A stretch of 47,797 nt of DNA, taken from contig JAFGDY010000213.1 of NCBI GenBank assembly GCA_016931895.1, positions 1-47,797 on the forward strand, in the 5' to 3' direction. This DNA comes from Anaerolineae bacterium. Its GTDB lineage: Bacteria > Chloroflexota > Anaerolineae > 4572-78 > J111. The notes beneath the pieces were generated by a model, which was given only the letters and a program-made list of their open reading frames with translations, was not told where the DNA came from and searched no databases. Both the position numbers and the translations under genes were made by a program. Positions 17,911 to 26,881 of this stretch are shown here, piece by piece; position 1 is the first letter of the stretch, and every line of letters starts with the position of its first letter.

Positions 17911-18896
17911 CGGCGTTTCTCTTCAAACCACCTGTGCAAGGTAACCAGCGTGCAAATCACTTTAAAATTAAGTTTGTTATGCAGATTCAGAGAAGCTACA
18001 TTACGGATAGTAAGTCCAGAGTCAACCACATCTAACCCCTCTTCCCACCGATGATAATGAGCCAGCGCAGTAAAAAAAGCAGTGCCTAGGCCCCGGCCTC
18101 GCGCCAACGGGTCTAGCAAGGCCATTTTCCACATGGCAAATTGCAGGCCAAAATAGGGCTGCAAATCACTTTGGTAATAAATCATGAAAGCTACCGGCCT
18201 CTCTTCAACATCAAGGCATAATATCTGTTGGTTAGGGTCATCAAAAGCTGTCCGAATCCACTTTTTATAGAGAGAATCTGCTTTATGCTGATCAATGTGG
18301 GCGTCGGCATGAAATCTTTGCGTGATAAATGCGCTGTCGGCGTAGTCAAGCATAACGTCACGATCACGCGCTTGCGCTAATCGCAGGGTATGGGCAGGCT
18401 GGCTCAGTTTATCCAATTTTCTTAAGTCATACTTATTGTAAATCCAATTTTCAAGATAGTGATAACCACTCTGTTCAAAACCGTGAATGACCGCCAGATC
18501 CAAAGACGGTAGCCTGACCGAAGTAAAACGAATAGTCATCTCCTGGGCCCATTGGTGAAATGCACCTAACAAAAACTCGGTGATTTCTACGCGCCGGTGA
18601 TAATCCACTTCGCATATAATGGCCGAATCAATAAGGGCTACCCTGTAACCAAAATGTTCGGTATCCCACTGCGATAGCCGGAACAACAATAATCCCAAAA
18701 GTTGCCCGCCGGGAGCAAAAACTGCTATATGTTGGGTGTCTTCACGCGCCAAATAGTGGCGCGTCTGGTCCAAAACCAAACGCCTTGACGCTTCTATAGG
18801 CAGGCTTTGATCTTCGCAATATCGGCCATATTTGTACTGGCCAATCAAAAGCTCCAGTTTGCTGTCAGAAATTCGGGGATTAATATCTCTTTGCAC
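17907..18896 (-). CDS. GNAT-family N-acyltransferase, WecD-like, with N-terminal extension
   Basis: 329 aa. Residues around 93-109 contain 'WDTEHFGYRVALID', resembling the 'WDSEFFG' signature of WecD-type amino-sugar acyltransferases. The C-terminal GNAT acetyl-CoA motif is 'ARGRGLGTAFF'. WecD acetylates the 4-amino group of dTDP-4-amino-4,6-dideoxygalactose in E. coli. This protein is longer than WecD (224 aa) and than the window's other WecD-like GNAT (248 aa), mainly through about 80 extra N-terminal residues. The start is GTG, with AGGAAG 10 nt upstream. It is followed immediately (ATGA overlap) by the SDR and then the Cys-rich DegT, so it probably acylates the amine that DegT makes. The acyl group is unknown. 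Confidence 0.82.
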   Translation of the reverse strand: MQRDINPRISDSKLELLIGQYKYGRYCEDQSLPIEASRRLVLDQTRHYLAREDTQHIAVFAPGGQLLGLLLFRLSQWDTEHFGYRVALIDSAIICEVDYHRRVEITEFLLGAFHQWAQEMTIRFTSVRLPSLDLAVIHGFEQSGYHYLENWIYNKYDLRKLDKLSQPAHTLRLAQARDRDVMLDYADSAFITQRFHADAHIDQHKADSLYKKWIRTAFDDPNQQILCLDVEERPVAFMIYYQSDLQPYFGLQFAMWKMALLDPLARGRGLGTAFFTALAHYHRWEEGLDVVDSGLTIRNVASLNLHNKLNFKVICTLVTLHRWFEEKRR

Positions 18897-18919
18897 TATT
18901 AATAATCTTCCTGTTCAAT

Positions 18920-20017
18920 TCACCTATTCGCTGCTTGAATAGCCTGGCAGACACTCAGGATTTGCGCTACGGATAGCTCGGCATACATGGGTAAAGAAAG
19001 CGTCTCGCTGGCCATTTGTTCCGAATGAGGAAAATCGCCAATTTGATACCCCAAATCAACGTAAGCTGGCTGTAAGTGTACCGGGATGGGATAATGAATG
19101 CCGGTTTGAATCTTTTGTTTTTGTAACATTTGCTGTAAGGCATCTCGTTGTTTGGAACGCACGGCGTAAACGTGATACACGTGGCGGGCGTAAGGCATAA
19201 CGGCTGGCGTTTGGACCGCTGCATCCGACAAAAGTTGATCATACTGCGCCGCATTAGCCCGGCGGGCCTCGGTCCAGGCGTCTAAATGTCTCAATTTGAC
19301 CCGCAAGATAGCGCCCTGAATACCATCCATCCGGTAGTTGTACCCCTTTAACTCATGGTGATATTTACGCGCCTGTCCCCAATCACGTAACATCCTGACG
19401 GTATGGGCATATTCAGGATTGTTAGTGACCACCATCCCGGCTTCGCCATAGGCCCCCAAATTTTTGCCGGGATAAAAACTGAAACAGCCCAAATCTCCCA
19501 TCCTGCCCACCCGATGCCCTTTGTATTCTGCACCATGAGCTTGAGCCGCATCCTCAATAACCACCAAACCATAGCGGCGAGCAATTTCTACAATAGGGTC
19601 CATGTCGGCCGGCTGGCCATAAATATGGACAGGCAAAATGGCCCTGGTTTGCGCCGTAATAGCTTGCTCAATCTGTTTTATATCTATGGTAGATGACTGC
19701 GGCTCTATATCAACAAATACAGGGCAGGCCCCAGTATAACAAATTGCCGCAACAGTAGCAACAAAGGTAAAAGGAACGGTAATCACCTGGTCGCCCGGAC
19801 CAATGCCTGCGGCCAATAACGCCAGATGCAAGGCACTGGTGCCAGAATTAACCGCAATGCCTTGCCCCGCCGCACAATAGGCTGCAAATTCCTGTTCAAA
19901 AGCGGCCACCTCATTTCCCAAAGCAAATTGACTGCTCTCCAAAACTCGGATCACTGCGTTGTCAATTTCTTGCTTAATGCTGTGATATTGTAACTTTAAA
20001 TCTATAAATGGAATCAT
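18920..20017 (-). CDS. DegT-family sugar aminotransferase (WbpE/WlbC-like)
   Basis: 365 aa from the ATG at 20017. That start gives the canonical 'MIPFIDLK' N-terminus, has AGGAAAGG 7 nt upstream and overlaps the dehydrogenase stop as ATGA. A longer reading frame to 20107 would add 30 residues unlike the family. The PLP motifs are clear: 'VIEDAAQ.HG' and K185 in 'YPGKNLGAYGEAG', the pattern of WbpE/WlbC/VioA-type enzymes. Together with the Gfo/Idh dehydrogenase directly upstream and the beta-helix acyltransferase at 23244-23744, this suggests 3-amination of a 3-keto NDP-sugar, as in the Pseudomonas Wbp B/E/D route. The substrate is inferred from this trio. Confidence 0.92.
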   Translation of the reverse strand: MIPFIDLKLQYHSIKQEIDNAVIRVLESSQFALGNEVAAFEQEFAAYCAAGQGIAVNSGTSALHLALLAAGIGPGDQVITVPFTFVATVAAICYTGACPVFVDIEPQSSTIDIKQIEQAITAQTRAILPVHIYGQPADMDPIVEIARRYGLVVIEDAAQAHGAEYKGHRVGRMGDLGCFSFYPGKNLGAYGEAGMVVTNNPEYAHTVRMLRDWGQARKYHHELKGYNYRMDGIQGAILRVKLRHLDAWTEARRANAAQYDQLLSDAAVQTPAVMPYARHVYHVYAVRSKQRDALQQMLQKQKIQTGIHYPIPVHLQPAYVDLGYQIGDFPHSEQMASETLSLPMYAELSVAQILSVCQAIQAANR

Positions 20018-21042
20018 GCCATTACCTTTCCTGTTTTTAATTCTATCGGGCGGCTTTGTTGGGCTATAGAAGCTGTGGCCGCTTCCAAAATCTGCACAAT
20101 ACGCCATCCGGCCTGGCCATCGGTTAGAGGGGTTTCATGGTGTTGAATACAATGAATAAAATGAAGCGCTTCTGTTCGTAACGCTTCGGTTACATCCAAT
20201 TGGGGAGACCACATATCGCCGGTACGGTAGCCAATCAGCATCTGGTACACGCTCTCAGGGCCGTCATTAAGCGTAATCCCCTTATCATAAACTTTTATCT
20301 TTTCGCTCGGTTCTAAATCATCGTAAACAATCATCTTCTTACTGCCCCCAATCAAGGTACGCCGCACCTTCACCGGAGCCAACCAGTTTACGTGAATATG
20401 AGCCAGTAAATGATTATCAAAAAACAGGGTCAAATAAGCAATATTTTCCGGTTGGCCGGAGATATGGCTGACTCCCGTAGCCGATACAGCCAGGGGACGG
20501 GCAGATATTACATAATCCATAATTGAAAGGTCATGCACGGCCAAATCCCAAATAACATTCACATCATGTTGAAATAAACCCAAATTAACCCGCACCGAGT
20601 CATAGTAATAGAGGTCGCCCACGCTGCCATTCTCCACCAATTCCCGAATTTTGCGTACCGCGCCGGTATAAACAAAGGTATGATCCACCATTAATATTCG
20701 ATTTCGCCGTTCAGCTTCTTCAATCAGCCGGAGAGCTTGGGCCGAAGTTGTGGTGAGGGGTTTCTCTAGCAATACGTGTTTATTTGCCTGTAAAGCTTGT
20801 AAAGCCAATTCAAAATGACTCGAAACCGGCGTGGCAATGGCAACGGCCTCAATTGCCGGATTGTTAAACAAATCAACCGGATTGGTTGTCACCTGAATAG
20901 ATGGATAACGAGCCTGGACCAAATGCAAACGTTTTGGATTCAGGTCGCTCACCCCTAAAACCTGCGTTTCTGGGATCTCGACAAAATTACGCACCAAATT
21001 TGGCCCCCAATATCCATAACCGATGATACCCATATTAATCAT
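20014..21042 (-). CDS. Gfo/Idh/MocA-family NAD(P)-dependent sugar dehydrogenase
   Basis: 342 aa. An N-terminal nucleotide-binding fold opens 'GIIGYGYWGPN' (5-15), with the family's E93-K94-P95 motif in 'LLEKPL' and a 'WDLAVHD' segment (D166, H170) in the substrate domain. In amino-sugar pathways such enzymes (WbpB/WlbA class) oxidise C3 of an NDP-sugar to give the 3-keto substrate for a DegT aminotransferase. The 'GYWGPN' form differs from classical WlbA, so the precise substrate is open. The stop overlaps the ATG of the downstream DegT gene, so the two steps are coupled. A 19-nt gap separates it from the GT-C gene upstream. Met4 is a possible alternative start. Confidence 0.92.
   Translation of the reverse strand: MINMGIIGYGYWGPNLVRNFVEIPETQVLGVSDLNPKRLHLVQARYPSIQVTTNPVDLFNNPAIEAVAIATPVSSHFELALQALQANKHVLLEKPLTTTSAQALRLIEEAERRNRILMVDHTFVYTGAVRKIRELVENGSVGDLYYYDSVRVNLGLFQHDVNVIWDLAVHDLSIMDYVISARPLAVSATGVSHISGQPENIAYLTLFFDNHLLAHIHVNWLAPVKVRRTLIGGSKKMIVYDDLEPSEKIKVYDKGITLNDGPESVYQMLIGYRTGDMWSPQLDVTEALRTEALHFIHCIQHHETPLTDGQAGWRIVQILEAATASIAQQSRPIELKTGKVMA
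20025..20032 (-). promoter_or_regulatory. Shine-Dalgarno site fixing the DegT start
   Basis: AGGAAAGG on the minus strand, 7 nt before the ATG at 20017, inside the last codons of the dehydrogenase gene. It supports the 365-aa start over the longer open frame. Confidence 0.6.
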
Positions 21043-21061
21043 TGCTCTACAATTCTCCCTT

Positions 21062-23242
21062 CTAATAAATTACAATCCGACCATCTTTGTATTTTACCGC
21101 CAATCGAATATTTAAGTTGGCCTTTAATAGAATGTCTGCCGCGTCTGACCGGATTAAATAACTATGGGTGGCCACGCTGGCCAACTCACTCGTCTCCCAC
21201 AAACGCCAATCGCCAATTAAAAGCCAGCGATAGATTGAAGTTCTTGCCCCAGGCGAAAGTGCATATACGCTTGGCCCGTAAACAACTTGACTATCAGCAA
21301 CAGCAAATGTTCCTCCTAATTTAACTTGAGACGCAACATTCGACTCAACTGTTGGATCTAGCTGAGATAGGGTCAAAGAAAGGTTATTTTTGTCAAGTAG
21401 TAAAGCCGGGTCTATCACCAGCCCCCACCATTGCGGCCAGGTAGTCATAGGGCGATGAGCAAACTTCATGTATTCTTCATAAACCGGACAATACGTCTGT
21501 TCTACATTGGTCACAAACAACACTTTTTGAGCGCAAAATAGACGTTGCCAGGAATATTCCTGTGGCGATAGGAGGGACTCATTTACCCTCACCTGCAAAG
21601 GAGGCGGGGCGGCATTTGCCTGCAAATCTACCAACCATATTACCAATTCAAGTTTATCCTCTGATATTGGGGCAGGTAACTGAATCTCCTGTCTCACTAC
21701 CTGATTGGTTTGATTCAAAGATATATTCCAGGCCCACCACCTGGGACCCGAATTAATGTAAGCATAAGAACTAATTAGAATAATTAATAAAACAGCAGGC
21801 ACAAAACCTGCCACTGCGGCTGAGAGACGACCCCATGCAGGCGTAGACAAACGAAACACAAGCCCCCCTACCAGTAAACTGAAAATAACTACGGCCAGGT
21901 CGCCCGCGATACCTAACGTGACAGGTTGTATCCACAACCAAAAAATTTCAGAACTAAAAAGAACCAATAATCTGGAGCCAATTAAAATAACACCGACCAA
22001 GATGATACCGACAACCAAAACAACAATGTCTTTAGTCCAACCAAAATAATTTTTGATCCACTCAAATAGATAAACAATAAATAATCCGGCAAATAGAAAA
22101 ATAGCTGGCATGAAGGGTAAATTATGCCTAACCTCTATAACCTTTACGGAGACGAGACAAAAGGTTACCAAAACAGCGAAGAGAGGGGCAAAAGTGCGCC
22201 ACCTGATTAAAGCAATCCCCACTCCGCCTAACCCTAACCCTAGCAGGATTTGCTGCGCCCAATGCATCGCAGTAGGTGAAAGCAAGAATGACTCTCGCCA
22301 GGCGTTCTCCGCAAACCAGAAATGGTAAAAAATGAGGTTTATGACCGCCGCTATGATATAAATGAACTTCAATGACGACGTTTCGTTCTGCCACCAATAC
22401 AAATCTATGGTCTGCCTGTAATCAGGGCGCCAACCTCGCACCAGGGGATTCGTTTCCATTGAGAATTCACTCATCATAAAGTCAATACCAGCCACGCCTA
22501 TCGTTGGGCTTGAATTCACTGTTTTGGCCACAACATACCAAATGAACAGAAGCCCCACAAGAGAAACGCCAAAAATCCCGGTCAAAATTATGCGACGACG
22601 CCAGGTTATCTCTTGTAAACCTATCCCAACGGCCACAATAAAAAAAGGAACGCCGGGCAATAGCGTGGGCCTGGCTAAACAGGCTAAACCAATCATTAAG
22701 CCGGACGCTACCAACCAGTTTAACCCCTTACAGCGCAAACCTCGTACCAGCAAAAACATCCCCGTCCAGAACAAAAAATTTGCTAAGGTTTCCGTCAACA
22801 TTCGTCCTGTGAACAAGATGAAAGGGAGATATAGGACCATCAGGAAACCTGAAATTAAACCGACATACCGATTGACCAATTCTTTGCCAATCAAATATAC
22901 AAAAACACAACTCAAAGCATCAAGAACAGCCTGGATATAACGAACAGGCCATGGGTCTACATCAAAAATAAAGAAATTGCCCGCCAGAAATAAGGCATAG
23001 ATAGGGCCTCTGGAACTTAACAAAGGCCAAATATCAGCACCCCATGGCTGTAATAATTCACTGGTGGCCCCCATAACCAAAGAACGGCCAAGCTCAAAAT
23101 AACCAAGCGCGTCGTAAACAATAGGTGGTTGTGGTTTAAGAAAGAGGTAGAGCAAGCGTAATCCCAACGCCGCTCCAAAAATAACAATTAGATCATACCG
23201 ATCTTGTATTACTGAGATTTTTTTTACAAACAATTGTTTCAT
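21062..23242 (-). CDS. GT39-like (PMT/ArnT-type) membrane glycosyltransferase
   Basis: About 726 aa from the ATG at 23242, one base after the upstream acyltransferase stop (TAA-a-ATG). The longer open frame to 23296 would overlap that gene and is rejected. An early helix leads into 'VYDALGYFELG' (D44), the loop acidic residue of this superfamily, followed by many helices to about residue 510. The C-terminal ~200 residues are soluble and do not resemble the repeated beta module of the other transferases; they contain a pair of Cys ('LFCAQK', 'TYCPVY'). It is embedded between genes of the 3-acetamido-sugar set, so it may transfer that sugar. Acceptor unknown. Confidence 0.87.
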   Translation of the reverse strand: MKQLFVKKISVIQDRYDLIVIFGAALGLRLLYLFLKPQPPIVYDALGYFELGRSLVMGATSELLQPWGADIWPLLSSRGPIYALFLAGNFFIFDVDPWPVRYIQAVLDALSCVFVYLIGKELVNRYVGLISGFLMVLYLPFILFTGRMLTETLANFLFWTGMFLLVRGLRCKGLNWLVASGLMIGLACLARPTLLPGVPFFIVAVGIGLQEITWRRRIILTGIFGVSLVGLLFIWYVVAKTVNSSPTIGVAGIDFMMSEFSMETNPLVRGWRPDYRQTIDLYWWQNETSSLKFIYIIAAVINLIFYHFWFAENAWRESFLLSPTAMHWAQQILLGLGLGGVGIALIRWRTFAPLFAVLVTFCLVSVKVIEVRHNLPFMPAIFLFAGLFIVYLFEWIKNYFGWTKDIVVLVVGIILVGVILIGSRLLVLFSSEIFWLWIQPVTLGIAGDLAVVIFSLLVGGLVFRLSTPAWGRLSAAVAGFVPAVLLIILISSYAYINSGPRWWAWNISLNQTNQVVRQEIQLPAPISEDKLELVIWLVDLQANAAPPPLQVRVNESLLSPQEYSWQRLFCAQKVLFVTNVEQTYCPVYEEYMKFAHRPMTTWPQWWGLVIDPALLLDKNNLSLTLSQLDPTVESNVASQVKLGGTFAVADSQVVYGPSVYALSPGARTSIYRWLLIGDWRLWETSELASVATHSYLIRSDAADILLKANLNIRLAVKYKDGRIVIY

Positions 23243-23243
23243 T

Positions 23244-23744
23244 TTAGTTGGTTGGCTCTGTATTGCTACGACGCGTGCGCACATCACCCAGCACACAAGC
23301 CGGTACGCCAGCCACTATGGCATAGGGTGGAACATTATGGGCTACTACTGCTCCTGCCCCAACCAGCGCATTTTCTCCAATAATAACCCCCGCCAAAATA
23401 GTAGCATTACTGCCAATTGAGGCCCGACGCTTGACCTGGGTTTCTATTAATGTCCAATCACCTTCACCTTGCAAGCGGCCATCATCATTTGTGGCCCGAG
23501 GATAAAGGTCATTGGTGAACATAACTCCGTGTCCAATAAAAACCTCATCTTCAATGGTGACTCCCTCGCAAATGAAAGTGTGTGACGATATCTTACAGCG
23601 AGCGCCGACCACAACATTTTTTTGGATCTCAACAAATGCGCCAATCTTGGTTTCAGCTCCAATTATACAACCATAGAGGTTAACGAGATGGGGATGGAAA
23701 ATTTTTACGTGACTACCCAGTTGAACATCTTCTGTAATTGCCAT
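23244..23744 (-). CDS. Left-handed beta-helix (hexapeptide) N-acetyltransferase, WbpD/WlbB-like
   Basis: 166 aa. Hexapeptide repeats run through most of the chain ('IGAFVEI', 'IGSNATI', 'VIIGENALVGAGAVV'). The internal 'GHGVMFTNDLYPRA' loop and the C-terminal 'YAIVAGVPA' are characteristic of WbpD/WlbB and related sugar N-acetyltransferases, which act as trimers with acetyl-CoA. In the Wbp/Wlb routes this enzyme acetylates the 3-amino group made by WbpE/WlbC. The WbpE-like and dehydrogenase genes lie downstream at 18920-21042, separated only by a GT-C gene. Preceded by a 65-nt gap in which I see no convincing promoter or terminator. Confidence 0.92.
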   Translation of the reverse strand: MAITEDVQLGSHVKIFHPHLVNLYGCIIGAETKIGAFVEIQKNVVVGARCKISSHTFICEGVTIEDEVFIGHGVMFTNDLYPRATNDDGRLQGEGDWTLIETQVKRRASIGSNATILAGVIIGENALVGAGAVVAHNVPPYAIVAGVPACVLGDVRTRRSNTEPTN

Positions 23745-23809
23745 TATGTTTACCTGTTAGTTCATGATATTTGCCACTTACGTATTGACGCCCCAACGAC
23801 AGGGTATTT

Positions 23810-26800
23810 TTATTGGCCTTCCACAACAAACAAGATGATACTATCATCAGTGGACCCGGCCACCGGCAACCGCGCTCCGGTAGCAAAGTTGTACATGCCG
23901 GTCGCAATAGTGTAGTCGCCTGGCGGTAGACTGGCCGGCAAGGCAAGTTGGATTTCATCTGGAATGATCTCACCCGGCTCCCATAATGAGGTAGGATACA
24001 CCTCTCCGGTTGGCGGGCGGTCTACCTGGGCAACCACTTCTCCGTTTTGGTTGCGCACGTGTAAAAAAACGGTTTGGTCGGTGGCCAGGGGGGCGATACT
24101 TTGCCAATATAACTTCAGGGTCAGGGTCTCTTGACTTTGTCCAACATCATACCCCAACAGCCGAATCGCATTCCCTAATTCTGCGTCAAGAGAATGTTCA
24201 GGCGAGGCATCAGTGACCACTATACCGGGCGGCGGCCCGCCAATTTTCACCGGCCCAAAAGTAACGCTGGTGACCTCGCCTGGCTGGTCGCCGGCCATCA
24301 GCGGCAGGGGGATGGTTGATTGGTCTAACCCTAGGTACAGGCCGACATTTAGCCAATAAATTCCGGCGGGCATAGCCGGGTCGGTGGGCAGTTCAAAGGA
24401 GTCAACCACAACTTCATTTTCCAGCCAGTGTGTGGTTTTGTAACCGTCTTTGGCGTATCTATCACGGCTGCTCCACTGTTGCCGCCGATCATCTAACAAT
24501 TTAATAAAAAACGTATAATCGTGCTCCATTGTGCGCAACCCCTGCCAGTATAAAGTGATGGGAATACCCTGGCCGGGAGTCAACGAACGAAGGGGCAGAT
24601 CATAGCCCAACAGTTTAATCCGATTGGCAAAATTAGCCTCAAAAGGGTAAGGGACAGGCGGCGGCTCCATGAGACGCGGCTGTTTGTTAAACACCGTCAG
24701 CAAAGGCGCTGTTTCCTGGGAGGCAATCACTGCCCCGTCACGCCATACCTCAGCCCGCAGACGATAAGGGCCGGGTTGAAAATCGGGGCCGACCATAAAG
24801 TATTCAAATTGGAGCGACGCCTGCCGGGCCGGATAGGCCTGGCCATCATCGGCCACCAATAACCATTTGACCTGTTCCGTGGGTCCGGTTTGGCCCTGCC
24901 ACACAAACGGAATAGCCATACGGGGACGGTACTCCAGTTGGTCTAATTTCTGGTAGGCGTCTGTCTGCCATAAAGTCAACCCGCGCACCACCTCCCGCCC
25001 ATCTACGGAAATAGATAATGGAACAGTAGGGGCAGGCGCAGCTATGGGTGGAATTGTAATCCGGCCTAAAACAAGCGTATCGCCCCCATTAACCGGGAGT
25101 GTCTGGTAAGCGCCGCGCAATTGGAGTTGAACTTCATAATCGCCCGGTGGCAGGTTAAACAACGGCAATTCCAAATCATCCCGAATGGTCTCCCAATTTT
25201 CCCAAATCCGGGTGGGGTATCGCCCGTTGGTAGGATAAGCTTCCCACTGCAATTTAGGTTCGCCGTCTTGAACCAGCGTGACCGTCATTAGATAATCTTC
25301 GTCGGGATAGGTGGGGCTTTGCCAATATAAACGTATCCGCAAGGCACCGGTTTCCGGCGCCAGTTGGGTATCGTGCCCCAACAACACCAAATGCGGGCCA
25401 AACGGCTGGTCAAGCCGGTGCGGAATATTGGGCGTCGCCTCAGATGTAGTACGGATGGGCAATGGAGCCGTGCAGCAAGCCGTGACATGTACCAGTTGGG
25501 CCAAACTCCAACCCACCAACCCACCCACCAGGGCCAGCGCCAGCCAGCGCTGCGCTCTTATGGACAGAGATTGCCAACCATAAATCAAGAGCAAGGGGAA
25601 CGCCGTAGCCACTGGAAACAGCACGTGTCTTCCCTGGGCCGTATGGCTCAACTCCCCCTGAAAAATATAGCGCAGGAAAGGAAAAACCAGAAAAAAAAGA
25701 AAGTGAGAAACAAGCAAGCCTATCCAAATGCGGCTGGCGGGTCGGCGCTGCCACGTTTTAACCAGGCCAAGCACGGCCACAAGGCAAACCAAACCCATCA
25801 ACAGATGGGGCACTACGCCCAATGGATAATACCCAATTTTTTCTACCCAAAATGATTCAAACGTCCGCCAGACCCAGGCTGAAAAAGGAGGAGGGTTAAA
25901 CCCGCCGGCGTAGCCAATTTTACCGCCGGTCAGAAAAAAGGCGGTTACATTCTGGCTGGTGTCCGTGCCCCCGGCAATGACCGGCTTGAGCAGGCCCACC
26001 ACCAAACCATATTGGTCAATCTGGTTAAAGTTGACCATCAGAAATATAAACCACCAGCTTGAGGCCACCATCGCGGCTAATCCGGTCAAGACGACCCGCT
26101 TGAACCAGCCCCACCAGCCCCAACCTCGCCGCCAGGCCAGGTACGCCACCACCGCCATAACCTGTACCGGCAAGATAACGGCGGCATATTTAACCGTAAC
26201 CGACAATCCCAGCAGCAGCCCCAGCAAAATATACCGGCCCCAGGGCCAGGCAGTTGGTTGCGCGTCGCGCTTGACAATTTTGACCAGCACCGGGAAATAA
26301 AGACCGGTCAGCAAAGCAACTAATACTTCATAAGAGATAGATGAGGTGATAAAAATAAAAGTTGGCACAAAGGCCGTAATAGCCGCTGCCACAAGCGCCA
26401 GGTTATACTTTTTTGGAAAAATCTCCAGCGCGGTAAAGAAGGAGACCACAATCACGCCCAGCGCCAACACTATGGAAACGCCCCGCCCTAAATGCCACAT
26501 CAACACATTGCCGCGATAGGGAGCAAATTCATCTTCGGTATTGAGAAAATATTGGGTATGAAATAGAGCCTGTACCAAATCGGAGCGGGGCGATTGGAAG
26601 ACAAACTTGAGCAAGGGGGGAACGTCGCTGCTGCTCCAACCCACCAGGGCCGCATTCAGGCTGTGATAAAGGGCGGGCAGATAAGCTTTGTTACCGGCAG
26701 TCTCGCGCTCCTCGTAACTCAGCGGGAGGCGGCTATGTTGAGCAATAAAGAGGGTATATCGAAAATGGTCAATTTCATCAGGCGCCTGGGCCAGCGGCAG

Positions 26801-26881
26801 CCAGAGGCTATGGGCCAGACTCAAGGCAAAATATACCAATAGAATGAGGGTCAATCGCCAATAGGCCTGAGTGCGGGTCAT
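23810..26881 (-). CDS. GT39-like membrane glycosyltransferase with A-mid-B-C extracytoplasmic modules
   Basis: 1023 aa. Helix 1 (about 8-29) is followed by 'APDEIDHF' (P34-D35-E36), the acidic motif of this GT-C group, then about a dozen helices to near residue 480. The C-terminal half is four beta domains: module A (about 498-615, 'LVLLGHD'), a divergent middle domain (about 620-735), module B (from about 755, 'KLLGYDLP') and module C (from about 906, 'RLLGYDV', with 'YPTSLWEPGEII'). The same order occurs in the genes at 39547-42579 and, as far as visible, 46433-47797. Modules probably hold the glycan or protein acceptor (inference). The start overlaps nothing upstream; the stop region overlaps the next gene by 4 nt. 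Confidence 0.88.
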   Translation of the reverse strand: MTRTQAYWRLTLILLVYFALSLAHSLWLPLAQAPDEIDHFRYTLFIAQHSRLPLSYEERETAGNKAYLPALYHSLNAALVGWSSSDVPPLLKFVFQSPRSDLVQALFHTQYFLNTEDEFAPYRGNVLMWHLGRGVSIVLALGVIVVSFFTALEIFPKKYNLALVAAAITAFVPTFIFITSSISYEVLVALLTGLYFPVLVKIVKRDAQPTAWPWGRYILLGLLLGLSVTVKYAAVILPVQVMAVVAYLAWRRGWGWWGWFKRVVLTGLAAMVASSWWFIFLMVNFNQIDQYGLVVGLLKPVIAGGTDTSQNVTAFFLTGGKIGYAGGFNPPPFSAWVWRTFESFWVEKIGYYPLGVVPHLLMGLVCLVAVLGLVKTWQRRPASRIWIGLLVSHFLFFLVFPFLRYIFQGELSHTAQGRHVLFPVATAFPLLLIYGWQSLSIRAQRWLALALVGGLVGWSLAQLVHVTACCTAPLPIRTTSEATPNIPHRLDQPFGPHLVLLGHDTQLAPETGALRIRLYWQSPTYPDEDYLMTVTLVQDGEPKLQWEAYPTNGRYPTRIWENWETIRDDLELPLFNLPPGDYEVQLQLRGAYQTLPVNGGDTLVLGRITIPPIAAPAPTVPLSISVDGREVVRGLTLWQTDAYQKLDQLEYRPRMAIPFVWQGQTGPTEQVKWLLVADDGQAYPARQASLQFEYFMVGPDFQPGPYRLRAEVWRDGAVIASQETAPLLTVFNKQPRLMEPPPVPYPFEANFANRIKLLGYDLPLRSLTPGQGIPITLYWQGLRTMEHDYTFFIKLLDDRRQQWSSRDRYAKDGYKTTHWLENEVVVDSFELPTDPAMPAGIYWLNVGLYLGLDQSTIPLPLMAGDQPGEVTSVTFGPVKIGGPPPGIVVTDASPEHSLDAELGNAIRLLGYDVGQSQETLTLKLYWQSIAPLATDQTVFLHVRNQNGEVVAQVDRPPTGEVYPTSLWEPGEIIPDEIQLALPASLPPGDYTIATGMYNFATGARLPVAGSTDDSIILFVVEGQ

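Noticed and set aside
20018-20107. N-terminal 30-residue extension of the DegT protein
   Set aside because: It overlaps the dehydrogenase gene, is unlike the family and has no ribosome site, whereas the ATG at 20017 has AGGAAAGG and the canonical N-terminus.
23243-23296. N-terminal 18-residue extension of the 726-aa GT-C protein
   Set aside because: It overlaps the acetyltransferase gene; the ATG one base after that gene's stop is the natural start.
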